Source of the DNA: Anaerotardibacter muris
GTDB taxonomy: Bacteria > Actinomycetota > Coriobacteriia > Coriobacteriales > Eggerthellaceae
Reading direction: 5' to 3'
Length of the DNA stretch: 64,000 bases
NCBI RefSeq assembly: GCF_943192915.1
Contig: NZ_CALPCD010000002.1
Coordinates: 1-64,000 of the forward strand
This document shows positions 6,860 through 16,115 of this stretch, in pieces. The notes beneath the pieces were generated by a model. It worked only from the letters and a program-made list of their open reading frames with translations. It made no database searches and had not been told where the DNA came from. Each line of letters starts with the position of its first letter. The stretch's first letter is position 1. A program made the translations under genes and the position numbers.

Positions 6860-8397
6860 TTGACCGGCTTCCAGTCTTGGCCGACCACCACCTGGATGTC
6901 GGTCTTCAAGCTGTAATACACGCTGCCATAGACCGCGCGCCCTATCCCAAGATCGGCAACGATGGCCTCTGCGGCAGCTTCATCGTCTTGGCTTCGGTAG
7001 ATAACGAGCGTTTCGGTATAGACGAAGGAATCGGCATTGCCCGTATCCTGGATGGTATAACCGTGCTGCTCAAGGATCTGGGCCGCTTGCGCTGCAAAAC
7101 CATCGGTGCCTGAACCGTTTTGGACCACGATAGAGAGCTTGCTCTTATCCACGCCCGAAGTATCGATGCTCGTGTTCGGGTCGCCACCATTCAAGAAACG
7201 TTCCTTGGTCTGCGCCCACGTGGACGTATTCGGCGCGAAGCAGATGACATCATTGGAGAAGTACTGCGAACCAGGCATGGTGGAGGTGTAGAATGCTGCG
7301 CCATTGCCATAGATGGAAGCAAGGCTCGAGAGCAGGTCATAGGACATATCGGTCTTGATCGCCGAAGACACCACATCAGAATCGTTGATCCAGCCGAGGC
7401 CTTCTTTGGAGGTCATCTTATTGAGCAAATTGAAGAACAGCTCGAGCTGATTGTCCATACGTTGCGTGCGACCACTGGTGAAATTCGTCGCACTGACGAA
7501 CGCGACCGCCTGCTCACCCGTAAGGTTCTGCTGTCCTGGAGGCACCACTACATGACCCACGCGCGGGTCATCGACACGATACTGGACATTCACCTCAACA
7601 CCACCGATATCGTCCACGAGCTTCTCGAGGCCCTCTTCAGTGATACGCAGATAGTGTGCGAAGTCGATGTCGGTGTAATTCTTCACCGCGCGCACCAGTT
7701 CAGCCTCTCCCCCATGGCGGACCATATTGCGAAGCAGATCCTGTTCTCCCTGGTTGTAGCTGACCTTGATGTTGTTCGGGATGTTGAGCAACGAGAATTC
7801 GTTGTTCTGCTCATCGATGCGCAAGATAGAGATGAAGCTTGCCGCTTCAGAAGGTTCTTCATAGTTAGAAAGACCAACGAGCAGCACGTAGTAGGGCTGA
7901 TCTTCTTCGACCGCCACCAATTCATTCGAGACTGCTTCGTCATTGAGGGCCATGGATGCTGAAGCGAACGTGCGGAAGGCGCACGATGCGATACCGAATA
8001 CAAGAAGCGCCACGACCACTATGACCACACCTGCAAGGATGAGGTTATTACGGCGGCGACGCTTCATGAACTCTTGAGCGCGCGATCTGCTGCCAGCATG
8101 CTGGCTCGTGCGCTGATCGACAGAGTTCGTGGAAACTTCCATCTGATGGATCTCTGCTGAACGCTTGTTGACCGAGGCAGGAGAACGACGGCGCGTAGAA
8201 TGCTTAGCGGTGGTGCCGCGAACTGACTGACGGAGCGTTGGGGCCGATTTGCTCGAGCGTCTCACGCTCGGACGGCGAGATGTGGATGATCGGGGCGTGG
8301 CATGGGTGCCGAACACAGCCGGCGAGCTCGTACGCTTCGAGCGGCGCGATGGCCCCGAAGAACGCGAAGGGCGCGATGAGCTGCGTTTTGTAGGCAT
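6856..8397 (-). CDS. LytR-CpsA-Psr family cell-wall glycopolymer ligase
   Basis: A 513-aa protein. Residues 1-115 are a long cytoplasmic tail rich in Ser and Arg. One membrane helix (about 117-140) follows, then an extracellular LCP domain with the conserved Asp/Arg motifs (ENDL-like NQGEQDLLRNM, DIDFAHYLRI, GRTQRMDNQLE). The C-terminal LytR_C domain begins near KLSIVVQNGSG. LCP enzymes transfer undecaprenyl-linked glycopolymers to peptidoglycan. GGGG stands upstream of the ATG. The stop overlaps the folC start by 4 bp. The basic tail is unusually long for the family. Confidence 0.9.
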   Translation of the reverse strand: MPTKRSSSRPSRSSGPSRRSKRTSSPAVFGTHATPRSSTSRRPSVRRSSKSAPTLRQSVRGTTAKHSTRRRSPASVNKRSAEIHQMEVSTNSVDQRTSQHAGSRSRAQEFMKRRRRNNLILAGVVIVVVALLVFGIASCAFRTFASASMALNDEAVSNELVAVEEDQPYYVLLVGLSNYEEPSEAASFISILRIDEQNNEFSLLNIPNNIKVSYNQGEQDLLRNMVRHGGEAELVRAVKNYTDIDFAHYLRITEEGLEKLVDDIGGVEVNVQYRVDDPRVGHVVVPPGQQNLTGEQAVAFVSATNFTSGRTQRMDNQLELFFNLLNKMTSKEGLGWINDSDVVSSAIKTDMSYDLLSSLASIYGNGAAFYTSTMPGSQYFSNDVICFAPNTSTWAQTKERFLNGGDPNTSIDTSGVDKSKLSIVVQNGSGTDGFAAQAAQILEQHGYTIQDTGNADSFVYTETLVIYRSQDDEAAAEAIVADLGIGRAVYGSVYYSLKTDIQVVVGQDWKPVN

Positions 8398-8484
8398 AGA
8401 TTCCCCACCATGATCCGAGCGCAGGGTAAGAACCTCGCCCGACTAGTCCGTTTAAGCTTCAATTACAGGATTCATTATAGGTCA

Positions 8485-9753
8485 TTAGACCGTGATGCGC
8501 TCCACGCTCGCGCCCAGCGAGCGCAATTTACCCACGTAGTCCTCGTAGCCACGATCGATATGGTAGATATCGTGAATGCGCGTTTCGCCTTCCGCTGCCA
8601 AACCAGCGATGACGAGCGCAGCGCCACCGCGCAAGTCTGGCGAAGAGACCGGAGCGCCCTGCAGACCCGAGACACCAGTGATGAGCGCATGATGACCATC
8701 GAGGTTGATGTCCGAGCCCATGCGGTTGAGCTCAGCTGCGAACATGAAGCGATTCTCGAAGATGTTCTCAGAGATGACCGATCGGCCTTCAGCCAAGGCA
8801 GTGAGCAGGCAGAACTGTGCCTGCAAGTCGGTCGGGAATCCAGGATGCGGAAGCGTCTGGATGTCAGTAGCTTGAAGTGGTTCGGTACGCTGGACCGTGA
8901 TGGAATCTTCAGAGGTGGTGACCGTTGCGCCCATTTCCTCGAACTTCATCATGACCGTACGCAGGAAATCGGGGTCGATACCTTCGACCGTGATGGGGCC
9001 ACCCAACAAAGCACCGATAGTGAGGAACGTACCCGCCTCGATGCGGTCTCCCACTACCCAATGCTCGCAAGGATGCAGGTCTGCAAGCGGCACGCCCTGG
9101 ACCACGATGGTAGAAGTGCCAGCACCCTGGACCTTGCAACCCATCTCGTTGAGCATGTTCGCCAGATCGACGATCTCAGGTTCGCGAGCCGCGTTGTCGA
9201 TGACGGTGGTTCCTTCGATGGTGACCGACGCCATCAGCATATTCTCAGTAGCACCCACGCTCGGGAAATCCAAGAACACCTTGGCAGGATGGAGCCCGTT
9301 AGGCGAGGACGCGTAGAGATAGCCATGATCGTTAGCGAACGTGACGCCGAGCGCTTCGAGCACGCTCAAATGGATATCGATCTTGCGCTCGCCGATCTTG
9401 CAGCCGCCAGGCATCGCCACGCGAGCCTTACCGAAGCGACCGATGAGCGGCCCCAAGATAGAGATGCTCGCACGCATCTTCGAGACCAGTTCATAAGGCG
9501 TTTCGAAGCCAGTGGCATCTGCGGTGTCGATAGCAACGGTATGACCCTCGCGCTCGACCGTAGCGCCTAAGCTGCGCAACACTTCGATCATGATGTCGAT
9601 ATCAGAGATGTTCGGAACATTATGAAGAACGGACCTGCCTTGCCCGAGCAAAGCAGCAGCGATGAGCTTAAGGGCGGAATTCTTTGCCCCGCTCACGCGA
9701 ACAGTTCCGGAAAGATTGCCGCAACCGCGTGTGACGATTATTTCTTCTGCCAT
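8485..9753 (-). CDS. murA: UDP-N-acetylglucosamine 1-carboxyvinyltransferase
   Basis: A 422-aa EPSP-synthase-fold enzyme that starts peptidoglycan synthesis by adding enolpyruvate from PEP to UDP-GlcNAc. The substrate motif [16 protein letters not shown] is near the N-terminus. The catalytic loop [13 protein letters not shown] carries the active-site Cys, so it would be of the fosfomycin-sensitive type. The C-terminal [14 protein letters not shown] motif is present. The ribosome-binding site is weak. Confidence 0.95.
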   Translation of the reverse strand: MAEEIIVTRGCGNLSGTVRVSGAKNSALKLIAAALLGQGRSVLHNVPNISDIDIMIEVLRSLGATVEREGHTVAIDTADATGFETPYELVSKMRASISILGPLIGRFGKARVAMPGGCKIGERKIDIHLSVLEALGVTFANDHGYLYASSPNGLHPAKVFLDFPSVGATENMLMASVTIEGTTVIDNAAREPEIVDLANMLNEMGCKVQGAGTSTIVVQGVPLADLHPCEHWVVGDRIEAGTFLTIGALLGGPITVEGIDPDFLRTVMMKFEEMGATVTTSEDSITVQRTEPLQATDIQTLPHPGFPTDLQAQFCLLTALAEGRSVISENIFENRFMFAAELNRMGSDINLDGHHALITGVSGLQGAPVSSPDLRGGAALVIAGLAAEGETRIHDIYHIDRGYEDYVGKLRSLGASVERITV

Positions 9754-9864
9754 AGCGCGCGTCCCATCATCAGCATGGATCTCTCACCCATTATAAAAGA
9801 GAACCCTCTGCTTGCTAGGCTTTCGCAAAACAAACAGAGGGCCTTTGAAGGTTTGGAGCTTGGA

Positions 9865-10734
9865 TTATTCGCCCAAGACGAAGCGGGTGAAGCTGACGAT
9901 CTCGATAGATGCGCCCAGATCCTTAGCGACCTGTGCGGTGTAGTCGGCAACGGACTTATCGGGATCCTTCACGTAAGCCTGCTCGGTGAGCACGTTTTCC
10001 TTGTAGTACTTCTCCAGACGGCCAGTAGCCATCTTCTCCTGGATGTTCTCGGGCTTGCCAGATTCAGCAGCCTGAGCCTTGTAGATCTCCATTTCGTGGG
10101 CGATGATCGCAGGGTCGACCGCGTCACGAGTTGCAGCGACTGGAGATGCTGCAGCGACCTGCATAGCGATATCGCGACCATAGGTCTTGAATTCATGCTT
10201 GAAGACCAGCTCAGGGTCGCCCAAATTGAACTCGACCAGAACGCCGATCTTGCCGCCGCCATGAACATAGCTTGCAACAGCACCTGTTGCCTGAGCGGCA
10301 TAAGCGAAGCGTGCGAGCTGGATGTTCTCGCCCAAGGTATGGATAGCGTCAGTGATAACAGCCTCGACGGTCTCGCCTTCAACGTTAGAAGCACGCAGTG
10401 CCTCGACATCTGCAGGAGCATTCTCGAGAACAGCCTTCGCGATCTTCTCTGCATAGTGATGGAACTTCTCGTTCATGCCCACGAAGTCGGTCTCGCAGTT
10501 GAGCTCGACCAGAGCGCCAGCGCGCATGTCTTCGGTAACGCGAGCGACAACAGCGCCTTCGTTAGTAGCACGACCAGCCTTCTTCGCTACAGAAGCAAGA
10601 CCTGCGGTACGAAGAACGTCAACGGCCTTGTCCATATCGCCATCGGCTTCAACAAGAGCCTTCTTGCATTCCATCATGCCTGCGCCGGTCATCTCGCGGA
10701 GTTCTTTGACCATAGCTGCGGTAACTTGTGCCAT
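9865..10734 (-). CDS. tsf: Translation elongation factor Ts
   Basis: A 289-aa nucleotide-exchange factor for EF-Tu. The UBA-like N-terminus ends in LREMTGAGMMECKKAL (Glu where most homologues have Asp). The conserved NCETDFVGMNEKF motif and the dimerisation/coiled-coil core follow. I chose the ATG at 10734 because AAAGGA precedes it and this matches the family N-terminus; a longer frame upstream is not genuine. It lies 79 bp downstream of rpsB on the same strand. Confidence 0.95.
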   Translation of the reverse strand: MAQVTAAMVKELREMTGAGMMECKKALVEADGDMDKAVDVLRTAGLASVAKKAGRATNEGAVVARVTEDMRAGALVELNCETDFVGMNEKFHHYAEKIAKAVLENAPADVEALRASNVEGETVEAVITDAIHTLGENIQLARFAYAAQATGAVASYVHGGGKIGVLVEFNLGDPELVFKHEFKTYGRDIAMQVAAASPVAATRDAVDPAIIAHEMEIYKAQAAESGKPENIQEKMATGRLEKYYKENVLTEQAYVKDPDKSVADYTAQVAKDLGASIEIVSFTRFVLGE

Positions 10735-10813
10735 AGGTAGATCCTTTCTTGAAAGAGAAGGCAGGCCGACCATCGAACCTGCCCCTAGTTGATCAGTGAA
10801 GCGAAATGCTCGA

Positions 10814-11605
10814 TTAACGAGGCATTTCCTCGGGGTTACCCTGAAGCTCTTCGTTGACAGGAGCCTGTTCTTCGACGACCTCTGCTGCTTCAGAAGGTGC
10901 TGCCATTTCCTCGACGGTAACCTCGGTGCCCGTACCAGCGATGACCGCATCAGCGATGAAGTCGCACAGCAGACGGACCGAACGGATCGCGTCGTCGTTA
11001 GCGGGGATGCCGAAATCGACATCATCGGGATCGCAGTTGGTGTCAAGAGTGCCTACGATAGGGATGCTCAGACGACGAGCTTCATGGATAGCGATCTGCT
11101 CGCGATTGGTGTCCACAACGAAGACTGCATCAGGGATGCGCTTCATATTGCGGATGCCGTTGAGGTTGGTCTGGAGCTTAGCCAGTTCCTTCTTCAGCAG
11201 GATCTGCTCCTTCTTGGGAAGCTTCTCCATGCGACCATCAGCCTCCATTGCCTCGAGCTCTTCCATGCGCTTGACGCGAGACTGGATGGTGACGAAGTTG
11301 GTGAGCATGCCGCCCAACCAACGGGAATTCACATAGGGCATGCCGCAGCGATTAGCAGCTTCAGCAACGGATTCCTGAGCCTGCTTCTTGGTGCCAACGA
11401 ACAGCACGGTGCCGCCTTTAGCAGCGATACGGGATACCTCGGAGAATGCGGAGTCCAGACCATAGAGGGTCTGCTTGAGGTCGATGATGTAGATGTCGCC
11501 ACGATTGCCGAAGATATAGGGCTTCATCTTAGGGTTCCAGCGACGGGTCTGATGACCGAAGTGCGTGCCTGCATCGAGCAGGGCTTTAAGATTGATCTTT
11601 GCCAT
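10814..11605 (-). CDS. rpsB: 30S ribosomal protein S2
   Basis: A 263-aa protein with family motifs [39 protein letters not shown] and [14 protein letters not shown]. The start at 11605 has GGAG five bases upstream; the 16 residues that would precede it in frame are not S2-like. The C-terminus (about residue 228 on) is an acidic Glu/Ala/Pro-rich tail. First gene of an rpsB-tsf pair. Confidence 0.96.
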   Translation of the reverse strand: MAKINLKALLDAGTHFGHQTRRWNPKMKPYIFGNRGDIYIIDLKQTLYGLDSAFSEVSRIAAKGGTVLFVGTKKQAQESVAEAANRCGMPYVNSRWLGGMLTNFVTIQSRVKRMEELEAMEADGRMEKLPKKEQILLKKELAKLQTNLNGIRNMKRIPDAVFVVDTNREQIAIHEARRLSIPIVGTLDTNCDPDDVDFGIPANDDAIRSVRLLCDFIADAVIAGTGTEVTVEEMAAPSEAAEVVEEQAPVNEELQGNPEEMPR

Positions 11606-11741
11606 GGTTCTCCATTCGTTAGTCCTCTGCACGGCTTCATCCCTGTTCCGCAACCTATTGGGCCACTAGCGAACGCAGGTCCACCATGCATGTGTGATAG
11701 ATCAGCCGCTCCAAACGATCCGCGTATGAAGCAGCCTTGCT

Positions 11742-11747
11742 ATTGTA
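11742..11747 (-). promoter_or_regulatory. Possible -10 box of the rpsB-tsf promoter
   Basis: TACAAT on the minus strand, about 137 bp before the rpsB start. No good -35 is seen at 16-18 bp spacing. The long leader would leave room for S2 autoregulation. Confidence 0.35.
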
Positions 11748-11827
11748 GAGGAAGAACCCGCCCCTGCCTAGTACATACTTCGTGAACGGAGCAATGCGAA
11801 CCGCAGCACCGAAGAGTCAGACGCCTG

Positions 11828-11883
11828 CGAGGTTCATATTCTCCCGCTACCCTGCTCGCCCTTCGGGCTCGTGCGGTCGCTCG
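11828..11883. repeat. Dispersed intergenic repeat, copy 2 (diverged)
   Basis: Inverted relative to copies 1 and 3. Its core (11852-11874) differs from theirs at two bases, and the adjacent bases (CCGCTACC) match copy 1. Unlike the other two it has no terminator next to it and runs antisense to the surrounding genes. Confidence 0.5.
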
Positions 11884-11980
11884 ATGTCCTATTAATCAAA
11901 ATTTGCGCATCGAGAGAATCTGATACCTCACTGGCACCTGACTCTTCTTGCAGCCGCAGCAACCAGGGAGACTGCCATTC

Positions 11981-12526
11981 CTATGACAATCGGTCGCGGA
12001 GGGCTTTTAGCTTGTTAACGGTTTCACTGTTGAGACGATCGGCGACAGTGGCCTTGCGCTTGGTGCGCGCCTGGTTGTCGGATTTGGCTTCATCTTGCAG
12101 GTCATCTGCTTCCATGGAGAAGCCATTGGCGCTCATGCGCGTGACCATACCGCCGAAGACCGTATCTTGAATAGTGGCATCGCTCGTGACCACCAATACT
12201 TCGTGATCGCGCTCACGTGCATCATGGGCCAGCTTCTCGATCACCTTATCGGCGCTTGACCCATAGGGCGAGAACATCACCTTTACGCGGCCGATCTTCT
12301 GAACCTTCCCTGCCGATTCCGCGTTCTCTGCTGCATCGAACACCACCGTGACCGACTCGTACTCGCTGCCCGCAAAAGCCGCGACATCACTGATCAGCGC
12401 CTCACGAACTTGGTTGTATTTCTCGAACGTGTAGTCAGGCTGAGCGCGCATGGAACGATAGCGCGAACCACTGCGCAATACGTTATAGCCATCAACGATC
12501 AATATCTTCGTGCGTTTCTCTGCCAT
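11981..12526 (-). CDS. NYN/YacP-type endoribonuclease
   Basis: A 181-aa NYN (PIN-like) domain protein. The N-terminal ILIVDGYNVLR, the central VVFDAAEN and the VVTSDATIQD motif supply the acidic residues of a metal-dependent RNase site. YacP family members include Rae1, a ribosome-associated mRNA endonuclease. The C-terminal 45 residues are charged and probably helical. It lies directly downstream of rlmB, the usual neighbour of yacP, which supports the assignment. Confidence 0.85.
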   Translation of the reverse strand: MAEKRTKILIVDGYNVLRSGSRYRSMRAQPDYTFEKYNQVREALISDVAAFAGSEYESVTVVFDAAENAESAGKVQKIGRVKVMFSPYGSSADKVIEKLAHDARERDHEVLVVTSDATIQDTVFGGMVTRMSANGFSMEADDLQDEAKSDNQARTKRKATVADRLNSETVNKLKALRDRLS

Positions 12527-12586
12527 CGCTTGCCTTCGGTCTGCTCGTCTGCGCTTTCAGGTGCTACCTGCGCTCATGTTCAAGGC

Positions 12587-13348
12587 TTACCCTTGATCTT
12601 GCACGCGCGCCTGACGCATCCACTCATACATGCACGCGGTCGCCGCCTGAGCCACATTGAGAGAGCCAACTTGGCCTGCCTGCGGAAGACTGACCAAGAA
12701 ATCACACTGCTCTTGCGTAAGGCGTGCAAGACCATTTCCTTCATTGCCCATGACCAAAGCGAGCTTGCCTGCCATGGGTGCATCCCAGATGCATTGCGGC
12801 GCTTTCTCGGTAGCGCCCGCCACCCAAAACCCGCTCTTCTTCAAGCGGTCGATGAACTGTGAGATATTGGCTACCTGAGCAACAGGAATATGCGAGACCG
12901 CACCTGCTGAGCTCTTATAGGTAGCTGCGGTAACTCGTGCGCTGCGCTTGTTGGGAATGACCAAGCCACTCGCTCCCACCACTTCGGCCGAACGCGCGAT
13001 AGCACCCAGATTGCCCGCATCGGTGATGTGGTCGAGCACGATGATGAGCGCATTTCCGTTGTTCTCTTCGGCATGCGCCAACGCTGCATCGATGAGCGAC
13101 TGAGCGCTGACATATTCATAAGGACGCGCTTCGAGCATGACGCCCTGGTGCGATCCTCGCTCTGATCGTTTATCCAGTTCAGCGCGCTTTACCTGCTTCA
13201 CGGAAAGACCCATCTTGTGGGCTCGCTTCACGAGGTCGCTCATCGCTTTGTCGCCATGAGTGCCTTCTGCTACATAGAGGCACTGGACTGGCACGCCCAC
13301 TTTGAGCGCCTCGAGAACAGGGCGCTTTCCTTCGATATATTCAGCCAT
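12587..13348 (-). CDS. rlmB: 23S rRNA 2'-O-ribose methyltransferase (TrmH/SpoU family)
   Basis: A 253-aa SPOUT methyltransferase. The N-terminal L30e-like substrate domain (EGKRPVLEAL) is followed by the three SPOUT motifs: LDHITDAGNLGAIARSAE, LALVMGNEGNGLARL and LPQAGQVGSLNVAQAA. RlmB methylates G2251 of 23S rRNA; the exact target is inferred from the family. 60 bp separate it from the YacP-like gene downstream. Confidence 0.9.
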   Translation of the reverse strand: MAEYIEGKRPVLEALKVGVPVQCLYVAEGTHGDKAMSDLVKRAHKMGLSVKQVKRAELDKRSERGSHQGVMLEARPYEYVSAQSLIDAALAHAEENNGNALIIVLDHITDAGNLGAIARSAEVVGASGLVIPNKRSARVTAATYKSSAGAVSHIPVAQVANISQFIDRLKKSGFWVAGATEKAPQCIWDAPMAGKLALVMGNEGNGLARLTQEQCDFLVSLPQAGQVGSLNVAQAATACMYEWMRQARVQDQG

Positions 13349-13495
13349 AACGATCCTTGGTGTTCGGGTTCGACAACTGGCCCGACCTTTCTCATTCGCA
13401 CGGGGTGCAAGACGATCAGCTTGAGCCAGTGAGCCTTATTATCTAACATTCTCCCAACAGTGACCAGCGCATCTGCGGTCAGCGCACCGGAGAGT

Positions 13496-13504
13496 GCTAG
13501 AATT
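13496..13504 (+). promoter_or_regulatory. Possible extended -10 giving a leaderless transcript
   Basis: TGCTAGAAT places the TAGAAT hexamer 9-14 bases before the ATG at 13512. No good -35 is seen, which is tolerated with an extended -10. Confidence 0.35.
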
Positions 13505-13511
13505 CAGCCCT

Positions 13512-14387
13512 ATGGAATTACTTCTCGACATCTTGAGCGACGCTGCCATCGACACCCTGCGCTTGGTGCCGTTCCTCTTCGTCACCTATCTGATCATCGA
13601 AGCCATCGAGCATCGAGCCAGCGATAGGACCGAAGAGCTGATCAAGAAAGCTGGCGTGGCGGGTCCGTTGGTCGGTGCGCTCGTGGGCATCTTCCCCCAA
13701 TGCGGTTTTTCGGCGGCTGCTTCTACGCTCTATGCAGGACGCGTGATCACGCTCGGCACGCTCATCTCGGTCTATCTAGCAACCTCCGATGAGATGCTGC
13801 CCGTACTATTGGCTGAACAGGCCGACCTTAACATCATCGGTATGATCATGCTCTCGAAGCTGGTCATCGGCATGTTCATGGGCTTCTTGATCGATGCCAT
13901 CCAGCGCTTCGTTCGCCGCGAGCGTCACGAGAAGATGAATATCCACCATATGTGCGAGCACGACCATTGCGGTTGCGGCGAAGAAGAAGGCGGTATCTTG
14001 CGCAGCGCCATCTCTCACACGCTGCAAGTGACCTTCTTCGTATTCCTCATCACGCTGGTGATCGATGGTCTCATCGACATCGTAGGACAGAATACACTAG
14101 CCGCATTCCTCGATACTCAGCCCGTGCTGTCGGTCTTGGTCTCCGCCACCATAGGTCTGATCCCTAACTGCGCGGCAAGCGTCGTGATCACCGAGCTGTT
14201 CTTGGAAGGCACCCTCTCCACGGCATCCATGATGAGCGGTCTGCTCGTTTCTGCGGGCGTGGGCATCCTGGTCCTGTTCCGCGCGAACCACTCTGCAAAG
14301 CAGAATATCGGCATCCTGGCCATCCTCTGGGGCACCGGCGTTGTTTGGGGGCTCATCTTCATGGTCGCGGGTATCACGTTCGCATAA
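13512..14387 (+). CDS. ArsP_2-type (10-TM heavy-metal exporter family) permease
   Basis: A 291-aa membrane protein made of two related halves. Each half has a GIFPQCGFSAAAS / GLIPNCAASVVIT motif, the hallmark of the putative arsenic or manganese efflux family (Pfam ArsP_2). The central cytoplasmic loop has a metal-binding-like MCEHDHCGCG cluster of His and Cys. The substrate is unknown. The ATG at 13512 has no clear ribosome-binding site, but TGCTAGAAT lies just upstream, so the mRNA may be leaderless. A GTG at 13494 would add six residues. Confidence 0.8.
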   Translation: MELLLDILSDAAIDTLRLVPFLFVTYLIIEAIEHRASDRTEELIKKAGVAGPLVGALVGIFPQCGFSAAASTLYAGRVITLGTLISVYLATSDEMLPVLLAEQADLNIIGMIMLSKLVIGMFMGFLIDAIQRFVRRERHEKMNIHHMCEHDHCGCGEEEGGILRSAISHTLQVTFFVFLITLVIDGLIDIVGQNTLAAFLDTQPVLSVLVSATIGLIPNCAASVVITELFLEGTLSTASMMSGLLVSAGVGILVLFRANHSAKQNIGILAILWGTGVVWGLIFMVAGITFA

Positions 14388-14439
14388 GCGATAACGATGA
14401 ATTTTTCGAGCTTGCGAACGAGCATGGTAATTTCCGCTT

Positions 14440-14445
14440 TATAAT
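14440..14445 (+). promoter_or_regulatory. -10 box of the HD-GYP/Hpt operon
   Basis: Perfect TATAAT, about 40 bp before the first gene. The only TTG-type -35 (14412) is at a 22-bp spacing, so the -35 is uncertain. Confidence 0.5.
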
Positions 14446-14486
14446 GGGCATATCAGTCTGTCAACTTTCGGTTCTCTGATAAGGAC

Positions 14487-16115
14487 GTGAGACCTATCGC
14501 GACGAACGATACAACCAAGAACACCATCCTGATCGTCGATGACACGAAGATGAATCGTGACCTGCTCATCGACATCCTTGAAGATAAGTACAACATCCTC
14601 GAAGCTGAAGATGGCGAACAAGCCATTGCTATCCTGCAGCAACATGCAGCAGAGATCTCGCTGGTGGTATTGGATATGGTCATGCCCAAGGTCGATGGCT
14701 TTGGCGTGCTCGAGGCCATGAACAAATACCGCTGGATCCAGTACATCCCCGTCATCTGCATCTCCACCCAGGATGACCCTGAATTCATCGAACGCTCTTA
14801 CAACATGGGCGTTACCGACTTCATCAATCGCCCGTTCGACGAGCTCATCGTCATCAGACGTGTGGATAACACGGTGAAGCTCTATGCCAAGCAGCGTCAG
14901 TTGATGAACATGGTCGCTAACGAGATCCTGGAAAAGGAGCGCAATGGCAACCTGATGGTCACCATCCTTTCGCATGTCGTTGAATTCCGAAACGGTGAGA
15001 GCGGCATGCATGTCATCAATATCGGCAAGATCACCGAGATCCTACTTGCCGAGATCGCAAAGCATACCAGCCAGTATCACCTGTCCTACACCGATCGCGA
15101 CTTGATCGTGAAGGCTTCCGCCTTGCACGATATCGGCAAGATCTCCATCGACGAGCACATCTTGAACAAGCCCGGCAAGCTTACCGATGATGAATTCGAG
15201 CACATCAAGACGCATACGGTGATCGGTCACCAGATGCTCGCCGATGTGCCCTTCCAAGAAGAACCCCTTATCAAAGCTTCTCGAGAGATCGCGCGTTGGC
15301 ATCACGAACGCTACGATGGTCGTGGCTATCCTGATGGATTGAAGGGCGACGAGATCCCTATTTCAGCACAGGTGGTCGCACTGGCAGACGTCTACGATGC
15401 GCTCACGAGCGAGCGTGTGTACAAGCCAGCCTTCAGCCACGAAAAGGCTGTTCAAATGATCTTGAATGGTGAATGCGGCTCCTTCAACCCACTGCTCTTG
15501 GAATGCTTGGTCGAAGCTCAAGACACCATCCAACAAGAACTGAGCAAGCCCGGTCAAGTATTCGACAGCTTCGAAGAGCTACAGGCCATCACTCCCGCGA
15601 TCCAGAATACCGAATCGCTCGACGTGACCGAATACGTGCTCGGTCAGCTTGATACCGAACGCCAGAAGAATCACTTCTCGGCAGAAGTATCGCGCGAGCT
15701 GCAATTCGACTACAACGCTGCTTTCGATACGCTCTCCATCCCTGTATGGGCATCGAAACGCTTCGAGGTCCCCACCTCTATCTCGAACCCGACCGAAAAC
15801 GAGAAGCTCATCGAAGTGGTGGGAGCAGATACCATCGAAGGATTGCGAGAAGCGATCCGTCAGACCACTCCGCATGATCCGCTGATCAGGCTCGATTTCA
15901 CCATCAACGATAACGGCGATCGCTACGATTGCACTATCGTGGCCAAATCGCTCTGGGCTTACGACGACGAAGATGAAGCCCAGCTTACCGGCTATATCGG
16001 CAAGATCTTGCGTCGGGATAAACCCAGTGATTGGCTCGAAGCACCTTTCGAACTTTCGAGCGGTCACGGTACTACCTATATCCATAATGTCACCCCCGAA
16101 GAAACGAGCAACTAA
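14487..16115 (+). CDS. Response regulator with REC, HD-GYP and PAS-like domains
   Basis: A 542-aa protein. A receiver domain (about 13-130) has the phospho-acceptor D63 in VVLDMVMPK and acidic residues in IVDDTK. An HD-GYP domain follows, with LHDIGKISI near residue 213 and HHERYDGRGYP near 273, so the metal site and GYP motif are intact. That predicts cyclic-di-GMP phosphodiesterase activity. Residues about 375-530 look like a PAS fold (LQFDYNAAFDT to GYIGKILRRD). The GTG start is the only conventional start in frame, but AAGGA stands just one base before it, so the true start is uncertain. The stop overlaps the Hpt gene by one base. Confidence 0.88.
   Translation: MRPIATNDTTKNTILIVDDTKMNRDLLIDILEDKYNILEAEDGEQAIAILQQHAAEISLVVLDMVMPKVDGFGVLEAMNKYRWIQYIPVICISTQDDPEFIERSYNMGVTDFINRPFDELIVIRRVDNTVKLYAKQRQLMNMVANEILEKERNGNLMVTILSHVVEFRNGESGMHVINIGKITEILLAEIAKHTSQYHLSYTDRDLIVKASALHDIGKISIDEHILNKPGKLTDDEFEHIKTHTVIGHQMLADVPFQEEPLIKASREIARWHHERYDGRGYPDGLKGDEIPISAQVVALADVYDALTSERVYKPAFSHEKAVQMILNGECGSFNPLLLECLVEAQDTIQQELSKPGQVFDSFEELQAITPAIQNTESLDVTEYVLGQLDTERQKNHFSAEVSRELQFDYNAAFDTLSIPVWASKRFEVPTSISNPTENEKLIEVVGADTIEGLREAIRQTTPHDPLIRLDFTINDNGDRYDCTIVAKSLWAYDDEDEAQLTGYIGKILRRDKPSDWLEAPFELSSGHGTTYIHNVTPEETSN

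Larger units (their letters stand above)
11606..11980. other. Gene-free interval upstream of rpsB
   Basis: About 375 bp between rpsB and the YacP-like gene, both on the minus strand. It holds a possible rpsB promoter (TACAAT at 11742-11747), an rpsB leader of about 130 nt, and a diverged dispersed repeat (11828-11883). I see no convincing reading frame. Confidence 0.5.

Noticed and set aside
8410..9570. A 386-residue open frame on the plus strand opposite murA
   Set aside because: It is an antisense shadow of murA, rich in Asp, Arg and His as expected from the codon pattern of the other strand, and has no family features.
10735..11046. A 104-residue N-terminal extension of EF-Ts
   Set aside because: It overlaps the rpsB reading frame; the ATG at 10734 has a ribosome-binding site and matches the EF-Ts N-terminus.
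13355..13440. tRNA-like sequence downstream of the rlmB start (GGTGTTCGGGTTCGA)
   Set aside because: It recalls the D-arm of a tRNA, but no acceptor stem, anticodon arm or T-arm can be paired, so at most it is a decayed remnant.
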